NCBI RefSeq assembly: GCF_013141765.1 | Contig: NZ_WHOD01000087.1 | Coordinates: forward strand, 124,001-188,000 | DNA: 64,000 nt | Source of the DNA: Paenibacillus foliorum | Lineage (GTDB): Bacteria > Bacillota > Bacilli > Paenibacillales > NBRC-103111 | Direction of reading: 5' to 3' | Part shown: piece after piece, positions 26,949 through 35,492 of the stretch | How the letters are laid out: each line of letters opens with the position of its first letter | Numbering within the stretch: position 1 is the first letter of the stretch | The notes under the pieces: generated by a model | Told to the model about the DNA's origin: nothing | What the model saw: only the letters and a program-made list of their open reading frames with translations | The model's database searches: none | Made by a program: the position numbers and the translations under genes

Positions 26949-27263
26949 ATGGCAAGAATAAAATGCGGTTGTAACAAAAGGAATCGCTCTATTAATAACC
27001 GTTCTACGGGGAATAGATCTGTTGGCAACCGGTCAAACAGAAACCGTTCCGGAGTATCCAACTCAAGAGGCAATCGATCTGTTGGAATCAGTCCTATATT
27101 CAACAGATCATGCGGAAACCATTCCCTGTTGTTCGGCAACAGGTCTGGAGGAATATTTCCTATAGGTCACTTTCCATTCGGTCATCACTTGATTGGCAAT
27201 AGATCAAGGGGCAACCGTTCGGTAGGTAACCGCACAAGAGGAAATGAAGGCGTAGTAGAATAG
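26949..27263 (+). CDS. Asn-Arg-Ser repeat protein, candidate spore-coat component
   Basis: I do not recognise a named family. The protein has 104 residues with a strong TAGGAGGTG site 11 bp upstream. After MARIKCGCNK it consists of NRS triplets in a GNRSxGNRS-like rhythm: ten NRS and one NRT, mixed with Gly, Phe and His. It has three Cys, almost no acidic residues and a high net positive charge. The ten NRS triplets are each encoded by a different codon combination, so the motif is kept at the protein level rather than by recent DNA duplication. A CATAAGCTA string at 26910-26918 resembles a SigK -10, with no clear -35. The next gene encodes a CotH-type kinase, suggesting (inference) a coat protein phosphorylated on its serines, as CotB/CotG are. 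Confidence 0.7.
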   Translation: MARIKCGCNKRNRSINNRSTGNRSVGNRSNRNRSGVSNSRGNRSVGISPIFNRSCGNHSLLFGNRSGGIFPIGHFPFGHHLIGNRSRGNRSVGNRTRGNEGVVE

Positions 27264-27306
27264 AAACAGTGGCAGTAGCGGATTCAGTTGAATAAATTAC
27301 ATTACC

Positions 27307-27340
27307 GTAAAAAGTCTATCGAATCAGATAGGCTTTTTGC
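27307..27340 (+). terminator. Terminator-like hairpin between the NRS-repeat gene and cotH
   Basis: AAAAGTCTATC and GATAGGCTTTT arms around a six-base loop are followed by TTTTTGCTTTT. It would separate or attenuate transcription between the two genes. Confidence 0.75.
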
Positions 27341-27366
27341 TTTTCCCGAAGAAGGGCGGAAGTGTG

Positions 27367-28422
27367 ATGGAATGGGTTACTCGTAATATTATAATAAGCC
27401 CAAAACAATTCGAGCTGCTGCAAAAAAATGTTTGGAGTCCGAATTATGTGCAGGCTTACATGGTCATACAAGGGAAAAGAGAATTAATTAAACTTCGATA
27501 CCGCGGCGGACATACTAGGGAATATCCAAAAAAATCATATGAAATCGTACTTAAAGGTAAAACGTATCATTATAATGCAGAATACGATGACCCCTCTATG
27601 ATTCGAAATGCATTATCTTTTCAATTTTTTCAATGGATTGGTGTACCAAGCCCCAAAACCCGACACTGCCTTCTAAAAATAAACGGATATAACATGGGGG
27701 TTTATCTAGAAATCGAAGCTGTAGACAAAGCGTTTTTCAGAAAACGGGGAATTGCGGTCCAATCGCTGTTCTATGCAGTGAATGATAACGCGACCTTCGG
27801 GCTGTATAATTCGGACTCGCAAGATAAAAAAACTTCGCTGTTCCAAGGATATGAGCGTGTTATTGGCAAACAAACAGATGTAAAGCAGTTAAAGGCATTT
27901 ATTCTTAAGATCAATACGCTTAAAGGCAAGCAATTAAGTCTATACTTGGATCAAAGGCTCGATATTGACAATTATTTGCGTTGGTTGGCAGGTGCGGTTT
28001 TTACAGGCAATTATGACGGATTTGATCAGAATTATGCCGTGTACCTTCATAAGACAAGATTTAAATACCGAATGATCCCCTGGGATTATGAAGGAACGTG
28101 GGGAAGGAATTGCTACGGAAAACAAATCGGTAGTGATCTTGTCAAAGTGACTGGGTATAACGAGCTTACAAGAAGCTTGCTGGCATTTCCCCTAATCAGA
28201 AAAAAATACAAAAATTTACTCAACCATATTTTGAAGCAGCATTTTACAGTTAAAAAGATCGCTCCAGTAGTAAAGCTTATGATAAGCCGTATTTCACCTC
28301 ATATTCACGTTGATTCCACAAGGAAATGGGCATTGTCTGTATTTGACGGAGAACCAGACTTGATTCGAAGCTATATCATAGAGCGAAGGGAAATTATTAA
28401 AGAAGCGCTTAAGAAGCTATGA
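27367..28422 (+). CDS. cotH: CotH-family spore coat protein kinase
   Basis: The protein has 351 residues from the ATG at 27367; the upstream TTG at 27337 lies in a terminator hairpin. CotH proteins are atypical protein kinases that phosphorylate Ser-rich coat proteins (CotB, CotG in B. subtilis). The sequence begins with a CotH-like strand region (KLRYRGGHTREYPKKSYEIVLK). It then has RNALSFQFFQWIGVPSPKTR and NGYNMGVYLEIEAVDKAFFRKRG, and the putative active region with GNYDGFDQNYAVYLHKT (catalytic-loop-like) and RMIPWDYEGTWGRN (metal-binding Asp). The protein is basic at its C-terminus. No signal peptide is seen, as expected for a mother-cell protein. It interrupts the apt-relA synteny seen in B. 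subtilis. Confidence 0.88.
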   Translation: MEWVTRNIIISPKQFELLQKNVWSPNYVQAYMVIQGKRELIKLRYRGGHTREYPKKSYEIVLKGKTYHYNAEYDDPSMIRNALSFQFFQWIGVPSPKTRHCLLKINGYNMGVYLEIEAVDKAFFRKRGIAVQSLFYAVNDNATFGLYNSDSQDKKTSLFQGYERVIGKQTDVKQLKAFILKINTLKGKQLSLYLDQRLDIDNYLRWLAGAVFTGNYDGFDQNYAVYLHKTRFKYRMIPWDYEGTWGRNCYGKQIGSDLVKVTGYNELTRSLLAFPLIRKKYKNLLNHILKQHFTVKKIAPVVKLMISRISPHIHVDSTRKWALSVFDGEPDLIRSYIIERREIIKEALKKL

Positions 28423-28553
28423 TGCTTTGTAGGACAATGAACCTTGCAAGTAATAATAAACTCTAGTTCTCGACAAAATATGTCGAAATAGCGCAAATAA
28501 GTTGACGGCGCCCCTATTTCAAAGGCATAATGAATTAAAATCGAATTAAGGGA

Positions 28554-30755
28554 ATGGATAAGCGAATGGGGATTGAGCAGCTTCTTGAGAAAGCGTCCGG
28601 CTTTATAAAAGAAAATGATTTGAAGCGTATAAGAGAAGCTTATGAATTTGCTGAACAGGCACATTCCGGCCAAGTTCGCAAGTCCGGGGAACCTTATATT
28701 TTACATCCACTAGCGGTTGCCGAAATTTTGGTTAATATGCAAATGGATACGACTTCAATCATTGCGGCGCTGCTTCATGATGTTGTCGAGGACACAACGG
28801 TATCTCTCGAAACCGTTAACGAGAAGTTCGGTAAAACCTGTGCAATGCTCGTAGACGGGTTAACTAAGCTGGAAAAAATTAAGTTTAAGAGCAAGGAAGA
28901 GCATCAAAACGAAAATTATCGGAAAATGTTCGTGGCGATGGCTCAGGATATCCGTGTCATCCTGATTAAATTGGCGGATCGCCTTCATAATATGCGAACC
29001 TTAAAGCATCAGTCCGAGGAAGCTCAACGACGGATAGCGGATGAAACACTCGAAATATTTTGTCCAATAGCCCATAGATTGGGTATTTCTGCGATTAAAT
29101 GGGAGATGGAGGATATTGCTCTGCGTTATTTAAACCCGCAGCAATATTACCGAATCGTCAACCTAATGCAGAAGAAGCGAACCGAACGTGAGCAATATAT
29201 TACGGATGTTATAGATAATGTTCAAGAGAAACTATCTGAAATGGGTACAGAAGCGGATATTTCTGGACGTCCCAAGCATATATACAGCATTTATAAGAAA
29301 ATGACGGCGCGTAATAAGCAGTTTAATGAAATTTATGATCTGCTTGCACTTCGTATTATCGTCGAAAATATTAAGGATTGCTACGCAACGCTCGGTATTA
29401 TTCATACGCTTTGGAAGCCAATGCCTGGCCGTTTCAAGGATTATATTGCGATGCCCAAGCCGAATATGTACCAATCGCTGCATACGACGGTAATTGGCCC
29501 CAAAGGTGAGCCTCTAGAGGTACAGATCAGAACCTTTGAAATGCACAAAACATCAGAGTACGGCGTAGCCGCGCACTGGGCTTATAAAGAAGGCAGTCCG
29601 GTGCCGTCAGGTACGTTTGAGGATAAAGTGAGCTGGTTTCGAGAAATTTTGGAGCTGCAGCAGGATGCTGAGGATGCTTCTGAATTTGTAGAATCATTGA
29701 AAATGGATTTTTTCTCCGATTTGGTATTCGTGTTTACGCCAAAGGGTGAGGTTATAGAACTTCCAGCGGGATCAGTACCACTTGATTTTGCTTACAGGAT
29801 TCATACAGAGGTAGGCAATCGAACCATTGGTGCCAAAGTAAACGGACGTATTGTACCTCTTGACCATAGGCTGAAGACTGGAGATATCATCGAGATTTTG
29901 ACGTCGAAGCATTCATATGGACCTAGTCAGGACTGGATTAAGCTGGCGCAATCCTCACATGCGAGAAGCAAGATACGTCAGTGGTTTAAGAAGGAACGAC
30001 GCGAGGAGAATGTTGAGAAAGGCAAGGATGCGATTGAACGTGAGCTGAAGCGGCTTGGGATAGAACCGCACACACTTATGAAAGAAGATGAATTATTCGA
30101 GGTTGCCAAAAAGTTCAATTTCCATGAAGTTGAAGATATGTTCTCTGCTGTAGGCTTTAGCGGTATCACGGCAGCTCAAATCGTCACTCGTCTGACTGAG
30201 AAGATGCGTAAGGAAGCAGAGGAAGCTCAACTCAATGCAATGCAGCTGTCTAACGAGATCAAGGAAGTTAAAGCCCCTGTCGAACGGAAAGGACGTCCTA
30301 CACATGGAGTCCGTGTTAAAGGAGTAGATAATTTACTAGTCCGCTTCGCAAGGTGCTGTAATCCGGTTCCTGGGGATTCCATTATCGGATATATAACTCG
30401 CGGTAGAGGAGTTTCCGTTCACAGATCGGATTGCACCAATATCCCTGCTCCTGAAAGCGGCGATGAGAGCAACCGGATGATCGAGGTAGAATGGGCTGAT
30501 TCTGTTGAGGCTAATTATAATGTGGAAATTGAGATTACGGGACATGACCGCAGAGCGCTTCTAAATGAAGTTCTGCAGGCAGTTTCAGAAAGTAAAACGG
30601 TTATTTCAGCAGTTTCCGGCCGTTCAGACAAGAACAAAATGGCCGTTATTCATATGACTATTCTTATTCGTAACATTGAGCATTTGCATGCTGTGGTTGA
30701 GAAAATAAAAAGGGTTAAGGATGTTTATTCCGTGCAGCGGATTATGCAATCCTAA
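28554..30755 (+). CDS. relA: Bifunctional (p)ppGpp synthetase/hydrolase Rel
   Basis: The protein has 733 residues in this reading; the ATG at 28566 gives an equally plausible N-terminus. An N-terminal HD hydrolase domain with intact HDVVED (~residues 75-80) is followed by the synthetase domain, with GRPKHIYSIYKKM and GRFKDYIAMPKPNMYQSLHTT (RFKD marks the Mn/Mg-dependent bifunctional type). A TGS domain follows (FVFTPKGEVIELPAGSVPLD), then a zinc-finger/helical part with RCCNPVPGDSIIGYITRGRG and a C-terminal ACT domain (EITGHDRRALLNEVLQAV). It makes and degrades the alarmone during amino-acid starvation on ribosomes. relA-dtd order is conserved. Confidence 0.98.
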   Translation: MDKRMGIEQLLEKASGFIKENDLKRIREAYEFAEQAHSGQVRKSGEPYILHPLAVAEILVNMQMDTTSIIAALLHDVVEDTTVSLETVNEKFGKTCAMLVDGLTKLEKIKFKSKEEHQNENYRKMFVAMAQDIRVILIKLADRLHNMRTLKHQSEEAQRRIADETLEIFCPIAHRLGISAIKWEMEDIALRYLNPQQYYRIVNLMQKKRTEREQYITDVIDNVQEKLSEMGTEADISGRPKHIYSIYKKMTARNKQFNEIYDLLALRIIVENIKDCYATLGIIHTLWKPMPGRFKDYIAMPKPNMYQSLHTTVIGPKGEPLEVQIRTFEMHKTSEYGVAAHWAYKEGSPVPSGTFEDKVSWFREILELQQDAEDASEFVESLKMDFFSDLVFVFTPKGEVIELPAGSVPLDFAYRIHTEVGNRTIGAKVNGRIVPLDHRLKTGDIIEILTSKHSYGPSQDWIKLAQSSHARSKIRQWFKKERREENVEKGKDAIERELKRLGIEPHTLMKEDELFEVAKKFNFHEVEDMFSAVGFSGITAAQIVTRLTEKMRKEAEEAQLNAMQLSNEIKEVKAPVERKGRPTHGVRVKGVDNLLVRFARCCNPVPGDSIIGYITRGRGVSVHRSDCTNIPAPESGDESNRMIEVEWADSVEANYNVEIEITGHDRRALLNEVLQAVSESKTVISAVSGRSDKNKMAVIHMTILIRNIEHLHAVVEKIKRVKDVYSVQRIMQS

Positions 30756-30788
30756 AGCAAGAATATTTAATAATGAGGGTGTAAGAAG

Positions 30789-31229
30789 ATGCGAATTGTA
30801 GTTCAGCGCAGCAAACAGGCTCGTGTTATCGTTGATGAGGTGGCAGTAGGTGCTATTGAGCATGGTCTAGTACTGCTGGTTGGCATAACTCACGAGGACA
30901 CAGAGCAGGATGCTCGTTATGCCGCGGAGAAGATAGCAGGACTCCGTATTTTTGAGGATGATTCCGGCAAAATGAATCTTTCGGTTACGGAAACGGGAGG
31001 TCAAATTCTATCGGTCTCACAGTTCACTTTGTATGGGGATTGCCGTAAAGGGAAGCGGCCTAACTTTATGGCTGCGGCTCGTCCTGAGCAGGCCAAGCCC
31101 CTCTATGACCGTTTCAATGAACTTCTTCGTGATCAAGGCTTAAAAGTTGAAACTGGAATATTCGGAGCCATGATGGATGTATCTCTAGTTAATGATGGTC
31201 CGGTTACGTTAATTATTGAGAGCCGCTAG
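30789..31229 (+). CDS. dtd: D-aminoacyl-tRNA deacylase
   Basis: The protein has 146 residues. It removes D-amino acids (and glycine from tRNA-Ala) from charged tRNA. The SQFTLYGD motif (~residues 76-83) and [12 protein letters not shown] near the C-terminus are the two cross-subunit active-site signatures (SQxxL and GPVT). It follows relA by 33 bp as in other Bacilli (yrvI). Confidence 0.97.
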   Translation: MRIVVQRSKQARVIVDEVAVGAIEHGLVLLVGITHEDTEQDARYAAEKIAGLRIFEDDSGKMNLSVTETGGQILSVSQFTLYGDCRKGKRPNFMAAARPEQAKPLYDRFNELLRDQGLKVETGIFGAMMDVSLVNDGPVTLIIESR

Positions 31230-31330
31230 CAGCAGCTAGTGATCGACTTATTTTATGATGGGTTAAGTTGCAAAGGATTTGGACAAAATAAGCATATCCT
31301 AACACCACTAGATTAAGGAGCTTATTCGTC

Positions 31331-31507
31331 ATGCAACAATCCGCCAAGGAAAAAATCGCCACACAGCCGATTCAGCAGCTGTTATCCTGCAGTGTGGCAG
31401 ATTCGACAGGTATGATCGCTGCAGGGCTAAGCGGGAATGAGCTGTATGCGGATTATTCCTCGGTTAGCGAACAAATGAAGCAGCAACCGCGTAAAACCTT
31501 TCGTTAA
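31331..31507 (+). CDS. Small hypothetical protein (58 residues)
   Basis: Too short to be recognised as a family. The ATG at 31331 has AAGGAGC at 31315-31321 and the frame ends with a double stop, TAATAA; a terminator follows. The product starts MQQSAKEKIATQPIQQLLSC, contains one Cys, is hydrophilic and ends in KQQPRKTFR. It lies 101 bp after dtd. The ribosome site, spacing and terminator make it a plausible real gene; no function can be stated. Confidence 0.55.
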   Translation: MQQSAKEKIATQPIQQLLSCSVADSTGMIAAGLSGNELYADYSSVSEQMKQQPRKTFR

Positions 31508-31523
31508 TAAAGAGCAAGTCGAG

Positions 31524-31564
31524 TAGACCTCCGGATTGAAAGCCTGTCCGGTAGGTCTATTTTG
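31524..31564 (+). terminator. Terminator after the 58-residue ORF
   Basis: TAGACCT-CCGG and CCGG-(T)AGGTCTA arms form a two-part stem, followed by TTTT. Confidence 0.8.
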
Positions 31565-31746
31565 ATGCGTTTTCTTCTATTCCACCCTGTGGTACACTTA
31601 GACTAGTTTTTTTTGATATTAACGAAGCGGAGAGGGTTTTAGCGAAGAAAATGACGAAATATACCGAAAAGTTGTAACCAAATGTAATTAGTAACGTTAA
31701 TAGTATAGGCCGATTCATGGAAAATACATAGCTTATGAGGTGCGAA

Positions 31747-33693
31747 ATGGGAAAATCAGGTTATTCGACTGGAAATAAAAAAGGATGGATACTCGTAATA
31801 ATCGCTGTCTTATTGGTAGCTGCAGCGGGGGCTGCGGTCTATTCACTTGCTATTAAAAGAGGAGGAGCCAGCGGTCATCAGCAGGCTTTAGTGGAGGTAA
31901 AGTCTTCAAAGGATATTAAAAAGAACTATGATGTTATTGTAGTAGGAACAGATCCTGAGGGGGTTGCAGCTGCAGTATCAGCAGCCCGCAATGGGATGAA
32001 AACGTTGTTGGTTGAAGCCAGGGACCGGGAAGTGCTTGGTGGACTCCTTACCGAAGGCTGGTTGAATAGTATCGATATGAACTATGAGCCAACGAAAAGT
32101 TTAATCTCCAAGCATGATATTATGAACAAAGGGATTTTTAGCGAATGGTATGGCAAAATTGAAGGTGATTCCTTCGATGTGACTACCGCGGCCAATGCAT
32201 TCTATGAGTTAGTTTCCAAAGAGAAAAATATCGATTTATTGATGAAAGCAAAAGCAGTTGATCCCATAACTGTTGCTGCAGGAGGCGCTACAAAAGTTAG
32301 CGGGGTTACCGTTACTAAGGCGGATGGTAGCAAGCAAGCTATTCAAGCTAACTCCGTTATCGATGCAACACAAGATGGTGATATTGCAGCTGCCGCAGGA
32401 GTTCCTTTTACAATAGGACGTGAGGATCTAGCCGATCCGAAGAGCAGAATGGCGGTCACGGCTGTATTCCGTCTGAACAATATAACTCCAGAACGGTGGA
32501 AGCAGTTTGGCAAAACAATTGCGGCCGAGGACAAAGGGCAGGGTAAATACGGGATTAATGAAAAAAGCCTGTGGGGTTTTGATAAAATGCAGGAATATCC
32601 TGCGGTCAACAAAGAGCGTGTTCGTATGCGCGGACTCAATGGCGGGTTGCAGAACGATAATACAATGCTTGTAAATGCTCTGCAAATTTTTAATATCGAT
32701 CCGTTTGATCCTAAATCCAGAGAAGAAGCGAAGCAGATTGCCAAGGATGAGCTTCCACATGTGCTCTCCTATTTAAAGAAACAGTATCCTGAATTTGAAG
32801 GGGTAGAATTAGCCGAGATTGCTCCTGAGCTGTATGTGCGTGAATCACGACATATGCAAGGTGAATACAGGCTTACGATAGTAGATTTGCTTGAAAATCG
32901 GGACCAGTGGGATCGAATCGCATTCGGCGGCTATCCGGTTGATATTCAGCGGACAAGCCCTAAGGATAACGGAGCAGTTGTTATTGATCCTGATAAATAT
33001 GCGGTACCTTTCCGCAGCCTGGTTCCACTTAAAGTAGATGGACTCCTTGTAGTCGGGCGGGCGGCCAGCTACGATACGCTGCCACACGGAAGCGCACGGG
33101 TCGTTCCTGTCGGTATGGCTGAAGGAGAAGCAGCCGGCGCGGCAGCTAAGCTTGCGCAGGAGCAAAATAACACGTTCCGGCAAATGTCAGCATCAAAGGA
33201 AACCATCGCAAAACTTCAAGATATATTGGTTAAGCAGGGTATGGACTTGAAGCCTTTTAACATCAAATCGGGTTCTTATATGGAGCATAAATCGTATGCA
33301 GGATTGAAAACAGCTATAAGCTTAGGACTTTCAACCGGTGGCTACAAAAATGAGTTTGATCTGGACAAACTGTCCAATCAGCAGCGGATGGTTAATATGC
33401 TCGAGGGAATGCGTAAATTTAACCCAGCTTCTATGTCCGGTAGTGCAGCTGCGGTAATTACAGGCGTCAAGGAGCCACAGAAGCAATCCGTTTCCTTGGA
33501 AACAGCAGCACAAATGATCGCAGGTTTGTTCAAGCAGAATGTCTCTCCAGACAAGGCTGTCGAAGGGCTGCAAGCAAATGGTTTCATTAGCAAGGCTACC
33601 GTGGATTCGATTTCGAATAAGCAAGAGCTTACCAATGGAGACACTTATATGTTGATTAATGATGTATATAAGCAGCTAAAATTGGCAAAATAA
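31747..33693 (+). CDS. Membrane-anchored FAD-dependent oxidoreductase
   Basis: The protein has 648 residues from the ATG at 31747 (GAGGTG just upstream; an ATG at 31735 is in frame but has no site). A basic N-terminus and one hydrophobic helix (GWILVIIAVLLVAAAGAAVY, ~residues 13-33) suggest a membrane anchor facing outside. The FAD-binding Rossmann motif is VIVVGTDPEGVAAAVSAARN with the following VEAR acidic end. ESRHMQGEYRLT and the second FAD region VDGLLVVGRAASYDTLPHGS resemble the FAD_oxidored (PF12831) group. The last ~75 residues are a helical add-on. The usual GxGxxG reads GTDPEG. Substrate unknown; no redox partner gene is adjacent. Confidence 0.8.
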   Translation: MGKSGYSTGNKKGWILVIIAVLLVAAAGAAVYSLAIKRGGASGHQQALVEVKSSKDIKKNYDVIVVGTDPEGVAAAVSAARNGMKTLLVEARDREVLGGLLTEGWLNSIDMNYEPTKSLISKHDIMNKGIFSEWYGKIEGDSFDVTTAANAFYELVSKEKNIDLLMKAKAVDPITVAAGGATKVSGVTVTKADGSKQAIQANSVIDATQDGDIAAAAGVPFTIGREDLADPKSRMAVTAVFRLNNITPERWKQFGKTIAAEDKGQGKYGINEKSLWGFDKMQEYPAVNKERVRMRGLNGGLQNDNTMLVNALQIFNIDPFDPKSREEAKQIAKDELPHVLSYLKKQYPEFEGVELAEIAPELYVRESRHMQGEYRLTIVDLLENRDQWDRIAFGGYPVDIQRTSPKDNGAVVIDPDKYAVPFRSLVPLKVDGLLVVGRAASYDTLPHGSARVVPVGMAEGEAAGAAAKLAQEQNNTFRQMSASKETIAKLQDILVKQGMDLKPFNIKSGSYMEHKSYAGLKTAISLGLSTGGYKNEFDLDKLSNQQRMVNMLEGMRKFNPASMSGSAAAVITGVKEPQKQSVSLETAAQMIAGLFKQNVSPDKAVEGLQANGFISKATVDSISNKQELTNGDTYMLINDVYKQLKLAK

Positions 33694-33746
33694 TAGGAGA
33701 TAGATATTAAGGCTGCGGATTAATATGCCTTAACTATGCAATTTGC

Positions 33747-33775
33747 TTGACTTTGCCAAATTTCGATATTACAAT
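33747..33775 (+). promoter_or_regulatory. Promoter of the hisS-aspS T-box transcript
   Basis: TTGACT (33747-33752), 17 bp, TACAAT (33770-33775), directly before the T-box leader. Confidence 0.6.
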
Positions 33776-33784
33776 TATGGTTAT

Positions 33785-34110
33785 TGAAAATGAACAATGA
33801 TCTGTTGAAGGGAACAAGTACTTCGAATCTTGCATAACCAGAGAGAGAAGCCTTAGCTGAAAGCTTCTTTATGCGAACCGGACGAACAGACCTCCCAGAG
33901 GACAAGCGGGGAACCACAGGAATGTGCTGTGTAGTAGCTGCTTTGCGTAACGCGGGCGTTAACCGCTATGAGTGTGTATCTTAATGCCCTTCGACAGTCT
34001 GTTATGTCGATGCATGGCTTGAGGCGCAAATCGTGGGTGGTACCGCGGGAGAATATAACGAACAATCTCTCGTCCCTGACTTCATTGTCAGGGGCGAGGG
34101 ATTTTTTTTC
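33785..34110 (+). ncRNA. T-box riboswitch upstream of hisS-aspS
   Basis: Stem I base is formed by GGGA with TCCC, with the AAGTA specifier-loop strand (~33818). An AGAGAG motif lies near 33840. GTAGTAG and a CGGG...GTTAACCG stem III region come next, then the T-box proper GTGGGTGGTACCGCGG (34033-34048). The terminator hairpin CTCTCGTCCCTGAC / GTCAGGGGCGAGGG (~34067-34100) is followed by eight T. Uncharged tRNA pairs with the UGGN bulge to prevent termination. In the specifier loop (GAACAGACC, 33883-33891) the codon best placed one base from the helix is GAC (Asp, 33888-33890). No His codon occupies that position. Confidence 0.9.
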
Positions 34111-34193
34111 ATTTTCTCGTAAATATGCAAAGCCATTTCTGTGGGTATTGGTGGACCTTTACATTTTCAGGCAGAGAGAAAGGAGTACTTGAC

Positions 34194-35450
34194 ATGAGCA
34201 TTCAAAAGCCAAAAGGCACGCAGGATTTGCTTCCTGGTGAAATCGAGAAATGGCAGTATATCGAAGCCAAAGCACGGGAGCTGTGCGAGAGATTTAATTA
34301 CCGGGAAATTCGCACCCCGATCTTCGAACATACAGAGCTGTTTCAACGTGGTGTTGGAGAAACAACGGATATCGTCGAGAAGGAGATGTACACCTTCTTG
34401 GATAAAGGCGACCGCAGCATTTCTCTGCGTCCGGAAGGAACTGCTGGCGTTGTTCGCGCCTATGTAGAAAACAAGCTGTATGGGGAGCCGGATGTCAGCA
34501 AGCTGTATTACATCGGACCGATGTTCCGCTATGAGCAGCCTCAGGCCGGACGTTACCGTCAGCTGCACCAATTCGGCATAGAGGCGTTCGGATCTGTCGA
34601 TCCGAGTATCGATGCGGAGGTTATTGCTCTAGGTTATACCTTCTACAGCGAGGTCGGCATTAAGGATGTAACGGTAGAGATCAACTCGGTCGGGAATCCT
34701 TCGTGTCGAGGCGTGTACAGGGAGAAGCTACAGGAGTTTTTTGCTCCGGTCAAGGATAAGCTGTGCAAGGACTGCCAGTCCCGCTATGACCGTAATCCGA
34801 TGCGTATTCTGGATTGTAAAATAGATCAGAAATACGGTGAAGGCGCACCAACTATTTTGGAATATTTGGATGAAGAGTGCACTGTTCATTTTGAAAGTGT
34901 ACAGAATCATCTATCAGCTATGAATATTCCATTCCGCATCAATCCACGACTGGTTCGAGGACTTGATTACTACACTCATACTGCCTTTGAATACAAAGCA
35001 GCAGGTATTGGTGCCATTGATACGATAGGTGGCGGAGGCCGATACAATGGCCTTGTCGGTCAAATCGGAGGCAATGATCAACCAGGCGTCGGCCTTGGTC
35101 TTGGTCTGGAGAGGACGCTGCTCATATTGCAGGCGCAGGGCGCTGAGCTTCCTCAAGTGAAGCCGCTTGACGTGTACTTGATTGGGCTAGGTGAAGCAGC
35201 AGAGAAGGAAGTCACCAAGCTTCTGCAGCAGCTTCGGCTGGCAGGCTTGAAGGCAGAGAAGGATTATCTCGGCCGCAAGATCAAGGCTCAGATGAAATCC
35301 GCAGACCGTTTTAAAGCTTCGTTCGTTGCCATACTTGGTGAAGATGAGCTGGAGCGAGGCGAGATTACTCTAAAAGCAATGGCTACCGGAGAACAGCAAA
35401 CGGTGAAGCTTGATCAAGTTACACAAGTATTGCGGGAAAAAAGGTTGTAG
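34194..35450 (+). CDS. hisS: Histidyl-tRNA synthetase
   Basis: The protein has 418 residues from the ATG at 34194 (AAAGGAGT upstream). It is a class II synthetase. It starts SIQKPKGTQDLLPGE. Motif 2 is FRYEQPQAGRYRQLHQFGIE, and the histidine-specific motifs are LVRGLDYYTHTAFEY (HisA) and GGGRYNGLV. Motif 3 is PGVGLGLGLERTLL. The C-terminal anticodon-binding domain starts ~residue 325 (LDVYLIGLGEAAEKEV). Transcription depends on the T-box immediately upstream; aspS follows 42 bp later. Confidence 0.98.
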   Translation: MSIQKPKGTQDLLPGEIEKWQYIEAKARELCERFNYREIRTPIFEHTELFQRGVGETTDIVEKEMYTFLDKGDRSISLRPEGTAGVVRAYVENKLYGEPDVSKLYYIGPMFRYEQPQAGRYRQLHQFGIEAFGSVDPSIDAEVIALGYTFYSEVGIKDVTVEINSVGNPSCRGVYREKLQEFFAPVKDKLCKDCQSRYDRNPMRILDCKIDQKYGEGAPTILEYLDEECTVHFESVQNHLSAMNIPFRINPRLVRGLDYYTHTAFEYKAAGIGAIDTIGGGGRYNGLVGQIGGNDQPGVGLGLGLERTLLILQAQGAELPQVKPLDVYLIGLGEAAEKEVTKLLQQLRLAGLKAEKDYLGRKIKAQMKSADRFKASFVAILGEDELERGEITLKAMATGEQQTVKLDQVTQVLREKRL

Positions 35451-35492
35451 AGTTTATAAATTTTTAAATATAATTTGGAGGTTGATGGAATC

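Noticed and set aside
26949-27263. NRS triplets as N-glycosylation sequons
   Set aside because: They fit N-x-S formally, but the protein has no signal peptide and Firmicutes of this type are not known to have a PglB/OST pathway; phosphorylation by CotH is the more economical idea.
33915-33917. CAC (His) as specifier codon of the hisS T-box
   Set aside because: It lies beyond the stem I closing helix, in the stem II region, so it cannot be read as the specifier in the usual geometry.
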